Translations under genes and position numbers: made by a program
The notes under the pieces: model-generated
The model's input: only the letters and a program-made list of their open reading frames with translations
What the model was told of the DNA's origin: nothing
Databases searched by the model: none
Assembly: GCA_035292605.1 (NCBI GenBank)
Contig: DATDPT010000191.1
Coordinates: forward strand, 1 to 10,942
Direction: 5' to 3'
DNA from: JALYNX01 sp035292605
Lineage (GTDB): Bacteria > Actinomycetota > Acidimicrobiia > Spongiisociales > ZC4RG35
Length of the DNA stretch: 10,942 bases
Shown here: positions 1 to 5,571 of the stretch, piece by piece
Position numbering within the stretch: position 1 is the stretch's first letter
Layout of the letters: each line of letters opens with the position of its first letter

Positions 1-102
1 GAGGCGGACCACATCACCCCGTGGCATGAGGGGGGCCCGACAAGCGCGGACAATTGCCAGATGTTGTGTTTGGAGGACAACCGCCGAAAGGGAGGCAAGT
101 AG
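1..102 (+). CDS. HNH endonuclease, C-terminal end only (5' truncated by the window)
   Basis: Reading frame 1 is open from the first base to a TAG at 100-102 and gives 33 residues. They begin EADHITPWHEGG and continue with N-C-Q-M-L-C and then NRRKGGK. This is the second half of an HNH nuclease domain: the D-H pair is the general-base motif, followed by the P-W-x-x-GG turn, the structural Asn and the closing N-R-x-K. HNH enzymes of this form cleave DNA through a beta-beta-alpha metal site. They occur as stand-alone nucleases, in restriction and defence proteins, and in mobile elements. One zinc-type Cys is visible here (in MLC); the second, usually just before N-R-x-K, is replaced by Asp. The N-terminal half lies outside the window, so the wider family and role cannot be told. 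Confidence 0.8.
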   Translation, partial: EADHITPWHEGGPTSADNCQMLCLEDNRRKGGK

Positions 103-577
103 CCCCCGCCACGGCGGCGACCTCCGATCGGCCTGCCAGGCGTCGGGGAGAGCGGAGTTTCGACCGTAACTGGTGAGCCTCGGTGTCTTGGTCGGCGTCT
201 ACAGGATTCCGCTTCGGAACTGGGAGCCGTCATGCGGGTGGTGAGCCACCTCAGGGCATGATCCGATAGGCCCATGACGAACCTCCCACTCGCCTGGTCT
301 GAAGGGATTCGACGGATGAGGGTTCTGTGTCGGTTTCGCTTGGCGACGAGTCCGGTCGAAGCGGCGGGGGAGCCTTCTTCTCAGTCCTCGCTCTAGGCCT
401 CCTTTGCGGCGGGCATGGGACCAACGACGGGTTCGGTAGCGGTCGTCCGAAAACCTCGTCAGTCACCCGCTGCGCCCCACTAGCGCCCCACGGAGAGCGA
501 AACATGGCATGTCAGACGGGACCAGACGGGAACAGCCACAGGTATACATCGGTCAACTAGTACCTGAAGAAACTAAG
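103..577. other. 475-base stretch without a convincing gene
   Basis: Short open frames exist on both strands (for example 251-505 minus and 327-560 plus). Their products are low-complexity, Pro/Ser/Arg- or Gly-rich, lack a clear ribosome binding site and resemble no family I know. The only structure that stands out is the hairpin-rich segment at 206-287, listed separately. I see no integrase, no repeat of the tRNA-Ile 3' end that would mark an attachment site, and no clear terminator for either the HNH gene or the tRNA. Confidence 0.5.
206..287 (+). other. Hairpin-rich segment, possible structured RNA
   Basis: Three pairings are visible. TTCCG (207-211) pairs with CGGAA (215-219) across a 3-base loop. 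TCATGC (230-235) pairs with GCATGA (256-261), enclosing GGTGG (237-241) paired with CCACC (246-250) around a TGAG loop. A competing long-range pairing joins GTCATG (229-234) to CATGAC (273-278), with an outer GGGAG (222-226) to CTCCC (283-287). The second and third pairings use the same left-hand bases and exclude each other, as in a switch. I do not recognise an RNA family. It could be an untranslated leader, a terminator region or chance in GC-rich DNA. Confidence 0.25.
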
Positions 578-652
578 TGGGCCCACGTGGACTTGAACCA
601 CGGACCTCATCCTTATCAGGGATGCGCTCTAACCGGGCTGAGCTATGGGCCC
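578..652 (-). tRNA. ileT: tRNA-Ile (anticodon GAT)
   Basis: The minus strand folds into a complete 75-base cloverleaf. The 7-bp acceptor stem is GGGCCCA with TGGGCCC, followed by a GCTC/GAGC D stem. The CATCC/GGATG anticodon stem carries the loop CTGATAA, and the CGTGG/CCACG T stem carries the loop TTCAAGT. The anticodon is GAT and the discriminator base is A. The 3' CCA is not encoded; CTT follows. In M. tuberculosis the corresponding tRNA-Ile lies directly before tRNA-Ala on the same strand. Here tRNA-Ala is about 6.7 kb away on the other strand. Confidence 0.97.
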
Positions 653-689
653 TCGACTTGCTGCGCCGGGTGACCGGCCGGAGTCGGGA

Positions 690-717
690 ATTGTAACCCT
701 GTGTCTGACTCACCCAA
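690..717 (-). promoter_or_regulatory. Probable housekeeping promoter of tRNA-Ile
   Basis: On the minus strand a -35-like TTGGGT (712-717) and a -10-like TACAAT (690-695, one mismatch from TATAAT) are separated by 16 bases. A start about 7 bases downstream would give a leader of roughly 30 bases before the mature tRNA at 652. The promoter lies between the sigma-factor stop codon and the tRNA, so the tRNA need not rely on read-through from the sigma operon. Confidence 0.5.
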
Positions 718-731
718 CCTCGGGTTACGGG

Positions 732-1973
732 CTACAGCTCCCTGATCCGGCCGGCCAGGAAGCGGCGTTCGGGTTCTTGTTGCGCCAGGTCGAGGGCCTG
801 TTGGTATGCAGTTCGTGCCTCGTCGTTCCGTCCCATCTGGCGGAGCAGGTCGGCGCGGGCGGCGTGTGCCAGGTGATAGGTCTGGAGCTCACCAGAGCCC
901 AGGAGGTCATCGACCATGGCGAGCCCGGCCTCGGGGCCACGGCTCATCGAGACCGCCACCGCCCGGTTCAACTCCACCACCGGTGATGGATCGGCCTGAA
1001 GCAACAGGTCGTAGAGACTCACAATACGGTCCCAGTCGGTGTCGGCGGCGGTGGTGGACCGAGCGTGCTCGGCGGCGATCGCCGCCTGCAGGGCATAGGT
1101 CCCCAAAGCCGGTGCAGACATCGCCGTCTCTACCAGGTCCATGCCTTCTGCCACCAATTCCCTGTCCCACAATGACCGGTCCTGGTCGGGCAGCAGCATC
1201 ATGTCCCCATCCGGGGAGGTCCGAGCTTGGCGTCTCGAGTCCTGGAGCAGCATCAAGGCGAGCAGACCCACCGCCTCTGGATCAGGGAGAAGGGCGACGA
1301 GCAGCCGGCATACCCGGATCGCCTCCTCGGACAGCCTGTGTCTTGTCACGGTGTCTCCCGACGATGCCGAATACCCCTCGTTGAACAGCAGGTAGAGGAC
1401 ATGGAGGACCGTATCCATCCGGGTCGAGAGCTCGTCTCCCTCTGGGACCTCGTATGGAATCCCTTCGGACCGGATCTTCGACTTGGCCCTCACGATGCGT
1501 TGCGCCACGGCGGTGGGCTTGGTGAGGAAGGCGTGGGCGATCTGCTCAGTGGTGAGACCGCACACCTCGCGCAGTGTCATCGCCACCTGGGCATCGGGGG
1601 TCAAAGCCGGATGACAACAGATGAAGATCAGCCGCAACCGGTCGTCCACGAGTTGGTCGTCGGGCGTCGGCTCCATCACCCGGTCATCTATTCGGCTGGC
1701 CAGCTCGCCGAGCAGAGAGTCGAACCTTGCCCGGCGGCGGAGACGATCGATTGCCTTGAACCTCCCCGTCGAGACCAACCAGGCTCGAGGATTCCCCGGC
1801 ACCCCGTCCTGAGGCCATTGCGCCGCAGCCGCGGTGAAGGCGTCTTGCAGCGCCTCCTCGGCGAGATCGAAGTCCCCGAGCAGCCGGATCAGGGTGGCCA
1901 AGACGTGACGGGACTCGGAGCGGTAGCTCGCTTCGATCTGGGCCTCTACCCCGAGCTCCAAGCCCGCATCCAT
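732..1973 (-). CDS. ECF42-type RNA polymerase sigma factor with C-terminal TPR-like extension
   Basis: The 413-residue product is about twice the length of a classical ECF sigma factor. Region sigma-2 covers about residues 10-80 (ASYRSES, then LLGDFDLAEEALQDAF, with AWLVSTGR at its end). Region sigma-4 covers about 110-170 (FICCHPALTPDAQ, REVCGLTTEQIA, then AQRIVRAKSKI). The remaining ~240 residues are the helical, TPR-like extension of the ECF42 group, including LQAAIAAEHA (295-304) and LNRAVAV (335-341). These factors redirect RNA polymerase to target promoters. They have no anti-sigma factor, and the C-terminal extension is thought to control activity. The ATG overlaps the DGPF stop codon (TGATG). 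No purine-rich ribosome binding site precedes it, which suggests translational coupling. The adjacent DGPF gene is the standard partner of this group. Confidence 0.93.
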   Translation of the reverse strand: MDAGLELGVEAQIEASYRSESRHVLATLIRLLGDFDLAEEALQDAFTAAAAQWPQDGVPGNPRAWLVSTGRFKAIDRLRRRARFDSLLGELASRIDDRVMEPTPDDQLVDDRLRLIFICCHPALTPDAQVAMTLREVCGLTTEQIAHAFLTKPTAVAQRIVRAKSKIRSEGIPYEVPEGDELSTRMDTVLHVLYLLFNEGYSASSGDTVTRHRLSEEAIRVCRLLVALLPDPEAVGLLALMLLQDSRRQARTSPDGDMMLLPDQDRSLWDRELVAEGMDLVETAMSAPALGTYALQAAIAAEHARSTTAADTDWDRIVSLYDLLLQADPSPVVELNRAVAVSMSRGPEAGLAMVDDLLGSGELQTYHLAHAARADLLRQMGRNDEARTAYQQALDLAQQEPERRFLAGRIREL

Positions 1974-2347
1974 CAGGAGGGACGATCTCTCACCTTCTGC
2001 ACGAGGTCCATCTCCGGTCGCACTTCGATGGCTCCGATGCGCGCTAGCGGGATCCGTCCCGCGATCTGGATCGCCTCATTCAGGTCCCGGGCCTCAACGA
2101 ACACGAATCCGCCGAGCTGCTCCTTGGTCTCGGCGAAGGGCCCATCTGTGGCGGACAGCTTGCCGTCACGCACCCGGACGGTGACAGTATCGGCCACCGG
2201 CTGCAGCGCCTGGGCAATGATCAGGTGGCCGCTCTCACGCAGGTCCTCGTCACCGGCCAACGATTCATCTTCCAGGGCGTCGATCTCCTCCTGGGTCATA
2301 TTGTCGAACAGAGCTTCCTCGACGTAGACCAGACACAGGTACTTCAT
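1973..2347 (-). CDS. DGPF/YCII-domain protein, partner of the ECF42 sigma factor
   Basis: The 124-residue product starts MKYLCLVYVEE and carries the signature ATDGPFAETKEQLGGF (66-81), followed by FVFVEARD and a closing EVRPEMDL. This is the DGPF subgroup of the YCII-like dimeric alpha/beta barrel family. Its biochemical role is unsettled, but these proteins are typical neighbours and targets of ECF42 sigma factors. The frame is open further upstream to 2620, but I chose the ATG at 2347: AAGGAGA (2352-2358) lies 4 bases before it, the family begins here, and the extension would run through the promoter. It is first in a two-gene operon, and its stop overlaps the sigma-factor start by one base. 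Confidence 0.93.
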   Translation of the reverse strand: MKYLCLVYVEEALFDNMTQEEIDALEDESLAGDEDLRESGHLIIAQALQPVADTVTVRVRDGKLSATDGPFAETKEQLGGFVFVEARDLNEAIQIAGRIPLARIGAIEVRPEMDLVQKVRDRPS

Positions 2348-2384
2348 TGCATCTCCTTCAGCATGCAGGCGGTATGTGTAGATA

Positions 2385-2411
2385 GTCGTTTGCCGGTCGT
2401 CGGTGTCGACA
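2385..2411 (-). promoter_or_regulatory. Candidate ECF42-dependent promoter of the DGPF-sigma operon
   Basis: On the minus strand TGTCGA (2406-2411) is followed after exactly 17 bases by CGAC (2385-2388). As I recall, the motif reported for ECF42 sigma factors is TGTCGA at -35 and CG(A/T)C at -10, so both halves match. A start near 2378 would give a leader of about 30 bases containing the AAGGAGA site. This predicts positive autoregulation. The -35 half lies inside the 8-bp palindrome TGTCGACA (2404-2411). Confidence 0.65.
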
Positions 2412-2430
2412 GCCATCTCCTGATTCCAAT

Positions 2431-2457
2431 TGTCGAGATCATGTCGTCTCGATCGAC
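2431..2457 (+). promoter_or_regulatory. Second, divergent ECF42-type promoter candidate
   Basis: On the plus strand TGTCGA (2431-2436) is followed after exactly 17 bases by CGAC (2454-2457), the same sequence and spacing as the operon promoter. The two -35 elements lie back to back with 19 bases between them. Transcription would start near 2463-2466 and run rightward, where no plus-strand gene is recognised before the strong hairpin at 2539-2592. Confidence 0.5.
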
Positions 2458-2467
2458 TAGCTGCGAC

Positions 2468-2548
2468 ATGTACCCGATCCATCCCATCGTCGGCCAACCC
2501 GCCTTCGCTTTCAGCTTTCTCGCCGTGTTGAGATCGCTCAGGAAATGA
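2468..2548 (+). CDS. Possible 26-residue micropeptide
   Basis: An ATG lies 10 bases after the -10 element of the divergent promoter, so translation would be nearly leaderless; there is no ribosome binding site. The frame encodes a short polar start (MYPIHPIVGQ), a hydrophobic middle (PAFAFSFLAVL) and a basic end (RSLRK). The TGA stop falls inside the left arm of the terminator hairpin. The pattern would suit a small membrane-associated peptide. With only 26 codons and no homolog known to me, it may equally be chance. Confidence 0.2.
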   Translation: MYPIHPIVGQPAFAFSFLAVLRSLRK

Positions 2549-2592
2549 GAGAAGGGCCCGGCCATGGGGCGGGGCCCTTCTCTCATTTCCTG
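2539..2592. terminator. Strong bidirectional hairpin terminator
   Basis: A perfect 21-bp inverted repeat, beginning CAGGAAATGAGAGAAG, spans 2539-2559 and 2572-2592 around a 12-base loop. No T-run follows on either strand, which is common in high-GC actinobacteria. It lies 28 bases beyond the stop of the three-cysteine protein gene on the minus strand and would insulate the DGPF-sigma operon from it. It would also end the predicted rightward transcript. Confidence 0.75.
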
Positions 2593-2620
2593 TAACCTGT
2601 GCTCCCTGGGTCGTCGCCAC

Positions 2621-3010
2621 CTACAGGTCGGCGGCATCGACCTCGGCGACAAGACCATCGAGGTCTCCGGCGACCGGGACATGGTCCCAGACCTTGAGTC
2701 CTGCCAATAGCTCAGGGTGTTTCGCCGCTTGGCCGGGACGGGTCACCACCCGAATCGGCACGTCGGCTCTCAATGACTCCTTGTAGCGGGCGAGGATGCC
2801 CCGATGCTGGGGTCGTTCCAGATCCAACTCAAACACGATGCCGTGGGCGTTCTCGGCCAGCTCACAGCCCTGACCACTCAGAATCGGGCACAGCTTTCCC
2901 GGCTGTGGCCCGTTGCACACCATCACTCGGTGACCCAGCTGTTCCAGAAATCGGCTGTCCACGGGTTCCCCACTTGGGGGAACATCGAAGAGAATGTATG
3001 AGTCCTCCAT
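2621..3010 (-). CDS. Unrecognised 129-residue protein with three conserved-looking cysteines
   Basis: I cannot name this family. The start is secure: ATG at 3010 has GAAAGGAG (3018-3025) 7 bases upstream. The product has no signal peptide or membrane segment. Cys32, Cys41 and Cys49 lie in a Gly/Pro-rich stretch (VMVCNGPQPGKLCPIL, then GQGCELAENAHG) and could hold a metal or iron-sulfur centre. The C-terminal part alternates hydrophobic strands and helices (GIVFELDL, PIRVVTRPGQ, LLAGLKVWDHVPV), which suggests a small alpha/beta fold, perhaps receiver-like. It reads as a single-gene unit: the strong terminator follows, and a 133-base gap separates it from the capA-like gene upstream. That gap holds only weak hairpins (3052-3066 and 3086-3103). 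Confidence 0.8.
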   Translation of the reverse strand: MEDSYILFDVPPSGEPVDSRFLEQLGHRVMVCNGPQPGKLCPILSGQGCELAENAHGIVFELDLERPQHRGILARYKESLRADVPIRVVTRPGQAAKHPELLAGLKVWDHVPVAGDLDGLVAEVDAADL

Positions 3011-3143
3011 GTCGAGACTCCTTTCCCTTCAAGCTTCCCCGCACCGTGCCGGCCCCAACCAGGGGCGAAAGTCACCTTCTAGGAGGGCATGATGCGGGAT
3101 GCCATGACCTGAGAAGCACCAGAGTGTCCCAATCGTCCTGGAA

Positions 3144-4151
3144 TCAGGGAAGGCGCGATTCTCGATCAAACGCCGACAGCTCGCCCAGCGGCCCTTCGAT
3201 CACGAGCCGGCCGTCCGCGGTTTGGACCCGGGTGCCCAGCTCCGCACAGGCGCTGACGAATCGCTGGCTGATCCACCGTGCCTCGTCACCTCGAGCAAGT
3301 CTGGTGTGACAGAAGTCAAGGGCCAGGGGAATGGCTTCAATCCGCACCGGTCCGCTCGGTGTCAGGTCCACCAGGAATACGACACCCAGGTCGTTTCGGA
3401 GTCGCGCATCGACGGCGTAGTCGTCGATGAAGTCCCCCATGTCGTAGAGGACCTGAGCCGAAACGCCGTGAAAGACATGGGCAGAGTGCCCCGCGACGAG
3501 TGTTGCCCCCCGCTCCACCAATGTGGCTGCGGCCCGCATGACATGAGCGACTGGGCGACTGGTCATGTTGGGCCCCCAATGCGGTGTGACCAGGATGGCG
3601 TCGACGTCCTCCTCGGTCATCGAGTCGAACACCCAGTCGGGCACCCCGGATCGGAGGTCTGCATACGCCACCCCGGGAACGCCGGCCTCGGCCCCATACT
3701 CCACCGGATGGTCGGTCAATCCCACGATCAGCAGTCGAAAGCCGTTCCGCTCCAGGATGACCGGGCGCCGAGCCTGTTCCACATCGGATCCAGCTCCCAC
3801 TGTCTCCACCCCAGCCGCGGCGAGGAGGTCAATGGTGTCGAGGAGCGCAACCCGCCCGTAATCGAGAGCGTGGTTGTTGGCGAGTGTCACGCAGTCCACG
3901 CCGAGATGGCGAAGCACGTCTACCGCAAGCGGCGGGGCCCGAAAGAAGAACGGCTTCATGGGGTCGGGCCATGGTTCTCCCCGGTCCGATATGCAACACT
4001 CCAGGTTCAGCACGAACAGGTCGACGCCACGTAATGCGTCGACCAGCTCGGGGGAGAACAGTGCTTCGGGAGGTTGCGCTGACAGTGCGTCGGCCACTCC
4101 CCGGCCGAGCATCGTGTCACCGGCAAGCGCCAGCCTGATCCCGCCCGACAT
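3144..4151 (-). CDS. CapA-family protein (metallophosphatase-like fold)
   Basis: The 335-residue product carries the CapA series in order: GDTMLGRGV (11-19), LNLE (48-51), ANNHALDYG (91-99), TPHWG (189-193), AGHSAHVFHGV (220-230) and YDMGDFIDDY (236-245). The Asp, Asn and His residues of these motifs resemble the metal site of calcineurin-like phosphoesterases. Family members are linked to poly-gamma-glutamate or capsule synthesis, but many, including lone copies like this one, have no proven substrate. No signal peptide or membrane anchor is seen, unlike classical CapA, and no capB or capC is nearby. I chose ATG 4151 because LALAGD follows at the usual distance. TTG 4166 is possible and would add five residues. 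It lies 67 bases downstream of the HypA-like gene and may share its transcript. Confidence 0.85.
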   Translation of the reverse strand: MSGGIRLALAGDTMLGRGVADALSAQPPEALFSPELVDALRGVDLFVLNLECCISDRGEPWPDPMKPFFFRAPPLAVDVLRHLGVDCVTLANNHALDYGRVALLDTIDLLAAAGVETVGAGSDVEQARRPVILERNGFRLLIVGLTDHPVEYGAEAGVPGVAYADLRSGVPDWVFDSMTEEDVDAILVTPHWGPNMTSRPVAHVMRAAATLVERGATLVAGHSAHVFHGVSAQVLYDMGDFIDDYAVDARLRNDLGVVFLVDLTPSGPVRIEAIPLALDFCHTRLARGDEARWISQRFVSACAELGTRVQTADGRLVIEGPLGELSAFDRESRLP

Positions 4152-4155
4152 CGTC

Positions 4156-4170
4156 ACCGTTCCCAACGGT
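4156..4170 (-). promoter_or_regulatory. Hairpin over the translation start region of the capA-like gene
   Basis: ACCGTT (4156-4161) and AACGGT (4165-4170) form a perfect 6-bp inverted repeat with a 3-base loop. It ends four bases before the chosen ATG and covers the place where a ribosome binding site would lie. In RNA it could limit initiation; as DNA it could be a small operator. The alternative TTG start (4164-4166) falls at the edge of the loop. Confidence 0.3.
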
Positions 4171-4218
4171 TCACCACGTCATGGTTGCCGGTTGCGGCAA
4201 TCATGGCTCGGTGGGGAT

Positions 4219-4548
4219 TCATGGCGCTCTGCGCACCCAGCGACCCACTTCAATCGGGACGGCCGGCTCGATCACCACGCCGTCTCCACCACAGTATGGA
4301 CATGAGTCCGACCCGTCCCCGGTGTACTCGTGCCCGCATAGCTCACATCGCACGAGATCCAGCCCCTGCTCCCACGTGACGTGGGCGGCGGCAAGCGGCG
4401 TGTTGGCGGTGAGCGTCTCCCACGCCTTTGCCGCGACTGATCGCTCCACGCTCGGGCCCAGGACAATCTCGACCTCGCTGATGGCTTGGCCGGCCGTGAG
4501 GCTCCTCAGGGTTCCCAACGCCTTCGCAACCAGATCATGCTCGTGCAA
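4219..4548 (-). CDS. hypA: HypA-like nickel/zinc metallochaperone
   Basis: The 109-residue product matches HypA in length and layout. It begins M-H-E, where His2 supplies the nickel site of HypA. The helical, valine-rich N-terminal half includes EVEIVLGPSVE. A four-cysteine zinc site follows: C68-x2-C71 (RCELCGHEY) and C83-x2-C86 (SCPYCGG). HypA delivers nickel to NiFe-hydrogenase or urease with HypB. The start is TTG at 4548: a stop lies two codons upstream, and only this start yields Met-His-Glu. A GGTGAG sits close before it. No hydrogenase, urease or other hyp gene is in the window, so it is an orphan here. A diverged HypA-like protein with another role is possible. Confidence 0.75.
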   Translation of the reverse strand: MHEHDLVAKALGTLRSLTAGQAISEVEIVLGPSVERSVAAKAWETLTANTPLAAAHVTWEQGLDLVRCELCGHEYTGDGSDSCPYCGGDGVVIEPAVPIEVGRWVRRAP

Positions 4549-4684
4549 TTCTCACCGCCATCCCGGGAAGACCCCCGACAATCCCATGTCGGTTGATCAC
4601 CCGACTACCGGCTATCTGTACCTGGTGGCGGAGTTGCTGATTAGAGCCGTTCTGCCCTAGGCCGCTCGTTGGGTGACGATGATC

Positions 4685-4702
4685 CTCCGGTTTGTCCTGG
4701 AG
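4685..4702 (-). terminator. Weak hairpin after the DUF72 gene
   Basis: CTCCGG (4685-4690) pairs with CC-T-GGAG (4696-4702) with one bulged base and a TTTGT loop. It lies just past the DUF72 stop codon on the minus strand. A second weak hairpin, CCGAC/GTCGG (4575-4579 and 4588-4592), occurs further along the same 158-base gap before the HypA-like gene. Neither has a T-run. Confidence 0.25.
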
Positions 4703-4706
4703 AGCC

Positions 4707-5417
4707 TCAGGCAGCGAGCAAGTCACGCAGGAGGAGGGCATTGGATGGGGCACGGGCCAGGCCGTCATTGTTGAAGTAGGCGTACCCGTCCTTTCCCCGG
4801 AGCGCCTTCACCCATGGCTTGAGTTCCTCTGCGGTGTAGTCGTGAGTGAAATCTCCGCCGAGACCATGGAACCGGGCGTAGACGAAGGGTGCGGTATCGG
4901 CGAATACGAGCGGCATGTGCTCGGAGCTCACCCAGACCATTGCAGCCTCATGGCGCCTCAACACGTCGTAGACCGACCGGCGCATCCAGGAGGGGTCGCG
5001 AAACTCGATTGCCACTGGCACCAACGCAGGCAGCTTGGCGAGGAAGCTGTCGATGAGCTCTTCGTCCCGAAGCAGATCGGGGGGAAGCTGCCACAGGACG
5101 GCTCCTAGCTGCTCACCCAGGCCGAGCACCCGCTCATAGAACCGCCCGACTGCCTCATCGCAATTCCTCAGCCGAAGACGGTGGGTGATGAGCTGGCTCC
5201 CCTTCACGGCGAATCGGAATCCATCCGGGGATTGCCTCACCCACGCCTCGATGGTGGGCGCCGAGGGAAGTCGGTAGAAGCTGTAGTTGACCTCGACCGT
5301 CGAGAATATACGTGCGTAGTGGTCGAACCACCGACTACGGGCAAGACCCTCGGGATAGAACAGGTTCTCCCAGTGGTCATATGACCATCCGCTGGTGCCG
5401 ACGGCTATGTGGCCCAT
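4707..5417 (-). CDS. DUF72 (YecE-like) family protein
   Basis: The 236-residue product shows the DUF72 landmarks in order: GTSGWSYDHW (7-16), VEVNYSFYRLPS (41-52), FRFAVKG (67-73), LWQLPPDL (108-115), EFRDPSW (138-144), YARFHG (180-185) and YFNND (214-218). The family folds as a TIM-type barrel related to xylose isomerase-like enzymes. Its reaction is unknown, although the conserved acidic, Asn and Trp residues suggest a catalytic pocket. The protein is soluble and of typical length. I chose ATG 5417 because GTSGW follows directly; the TTG at 5453 would add 12 unlike residues. No ribosome binding site precedes the ATG, and a promoter-like pair places transcription start near the ATG itself. 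It is divergent from the ABC transporter operon. Confidence 0.9.
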   Translation of the reverse strand: MGHIAVGTSGWSYDHWENLFYPEGLARSRWFDHYARIFSTVEVNYSFYRLPSAPTIEAWVRQSPDGFRFAVKGSQLITHRLRLRNCDEAVGRFYERVLGLGEQLGAVLWQLPPDLLRDEELIDSFLAKLPALVPVAIEFRDPSWMRRSVYDVLRRHEAAMVWVSSEHMPLVFADTAPFVYARFHGLGGDFTHDYTAEELKPWVKALRGKDGYAYFNNDGLARAPSNALLLRDLLAA

Positions 5418-5423
5418 GCCACG

Positions 5424-5453
5424 ATTGTGGCGGCTTTGACGGTCCCCGGACAA
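5424..5453 (-). promoter_or_regulatory. Possible leaderless promoter of the DUF72 gene
   Basis: On the minus strand TTGTCC (5448-5453) and CACAAT (5424-5429) are 18 bases apart. A start 7 bases beyond the -10 element would fall on the ATG at 5417, fitting a leaderless mRNA and the missing ribosome binding site. Both hexamers are imperfect. The rest of the 154-base divergent gap shows no clear promoter for the ABC operon. Confidence 0.3.
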
Positions 5454-5571
5454 GATTCGAGACCGGGCCCATGCTGCGTTGCGAGGTCCTTGGCCCTTCT
5501 ACTCGCCAGGCTCGATGGGGATTGGGACCAGACCCTAAGCTCACCCTTCCAGCGGAGACGGACGGGCAACC

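Larger units (their letters stand above)
2464..2592 (+). ncRNA. Predicted short transcript under ECF42 control (small RNA or micropeptide mRNA)
   Basis: This is an inference from flanking signals: an exact ECF42-type promoter at 2431-2457 and a 21-bp stem hairpin at 2539-2592 define a transcript of about 130 bases. All recognised genes on either side are on the minus strand, so the promoter has no other obvious client until far beyond the hairpin. The 5' part contains the 26-codon frame at 2468-2548. Alternatively it is a remnant of a promoter whose gene has been lost. Confidence 0.3.

Noticed and set aside
1..290. Group II intron end (HNH domain followed by a domain V-like GGAGCCGT-ATGCGG string)
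   Set aside because: The right-hand strand does not complete the domain V helix (GCATGATCC rather than a complement of GAGCCGT). The HNH ending is also of the stand-alone type rather than the maturase type.
251..560. Two short open frames in the left gene-free stretch (251-505 minus, 327-560 plus)
   Set aside because: They overlap each other on opposite strands, have low-complexity products and have no clear ribosome binding site.
103..652. Integrated element with an attachment site at tRNA-Ile
   Set aside because: No integrase gene is visible and I found no second copy of the tRNA 3' end in the window.
1227..2327. Long plus-strand open frame (366 codons) opposite the sigma factor and DGPF genes
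   Set aside because: It runs antisense across two confidently identified genes and its product resembles no family. It is a shadow frame caused by high GC content.
2348..2620. N-terminal extension of the DGPF protein to 2620
   Set aside because: The extension would translate the promoter and terminator region. The family begins at MKYLC, and a good AAGGAGA site marks ATG 2347.
4152..4166. TTG 4166 as start of the capA-like gene
   Set aside because: ATG 4151 places the first conserved motif at the usual distance, and the TTG lies within a hairpin. It is not excluded.
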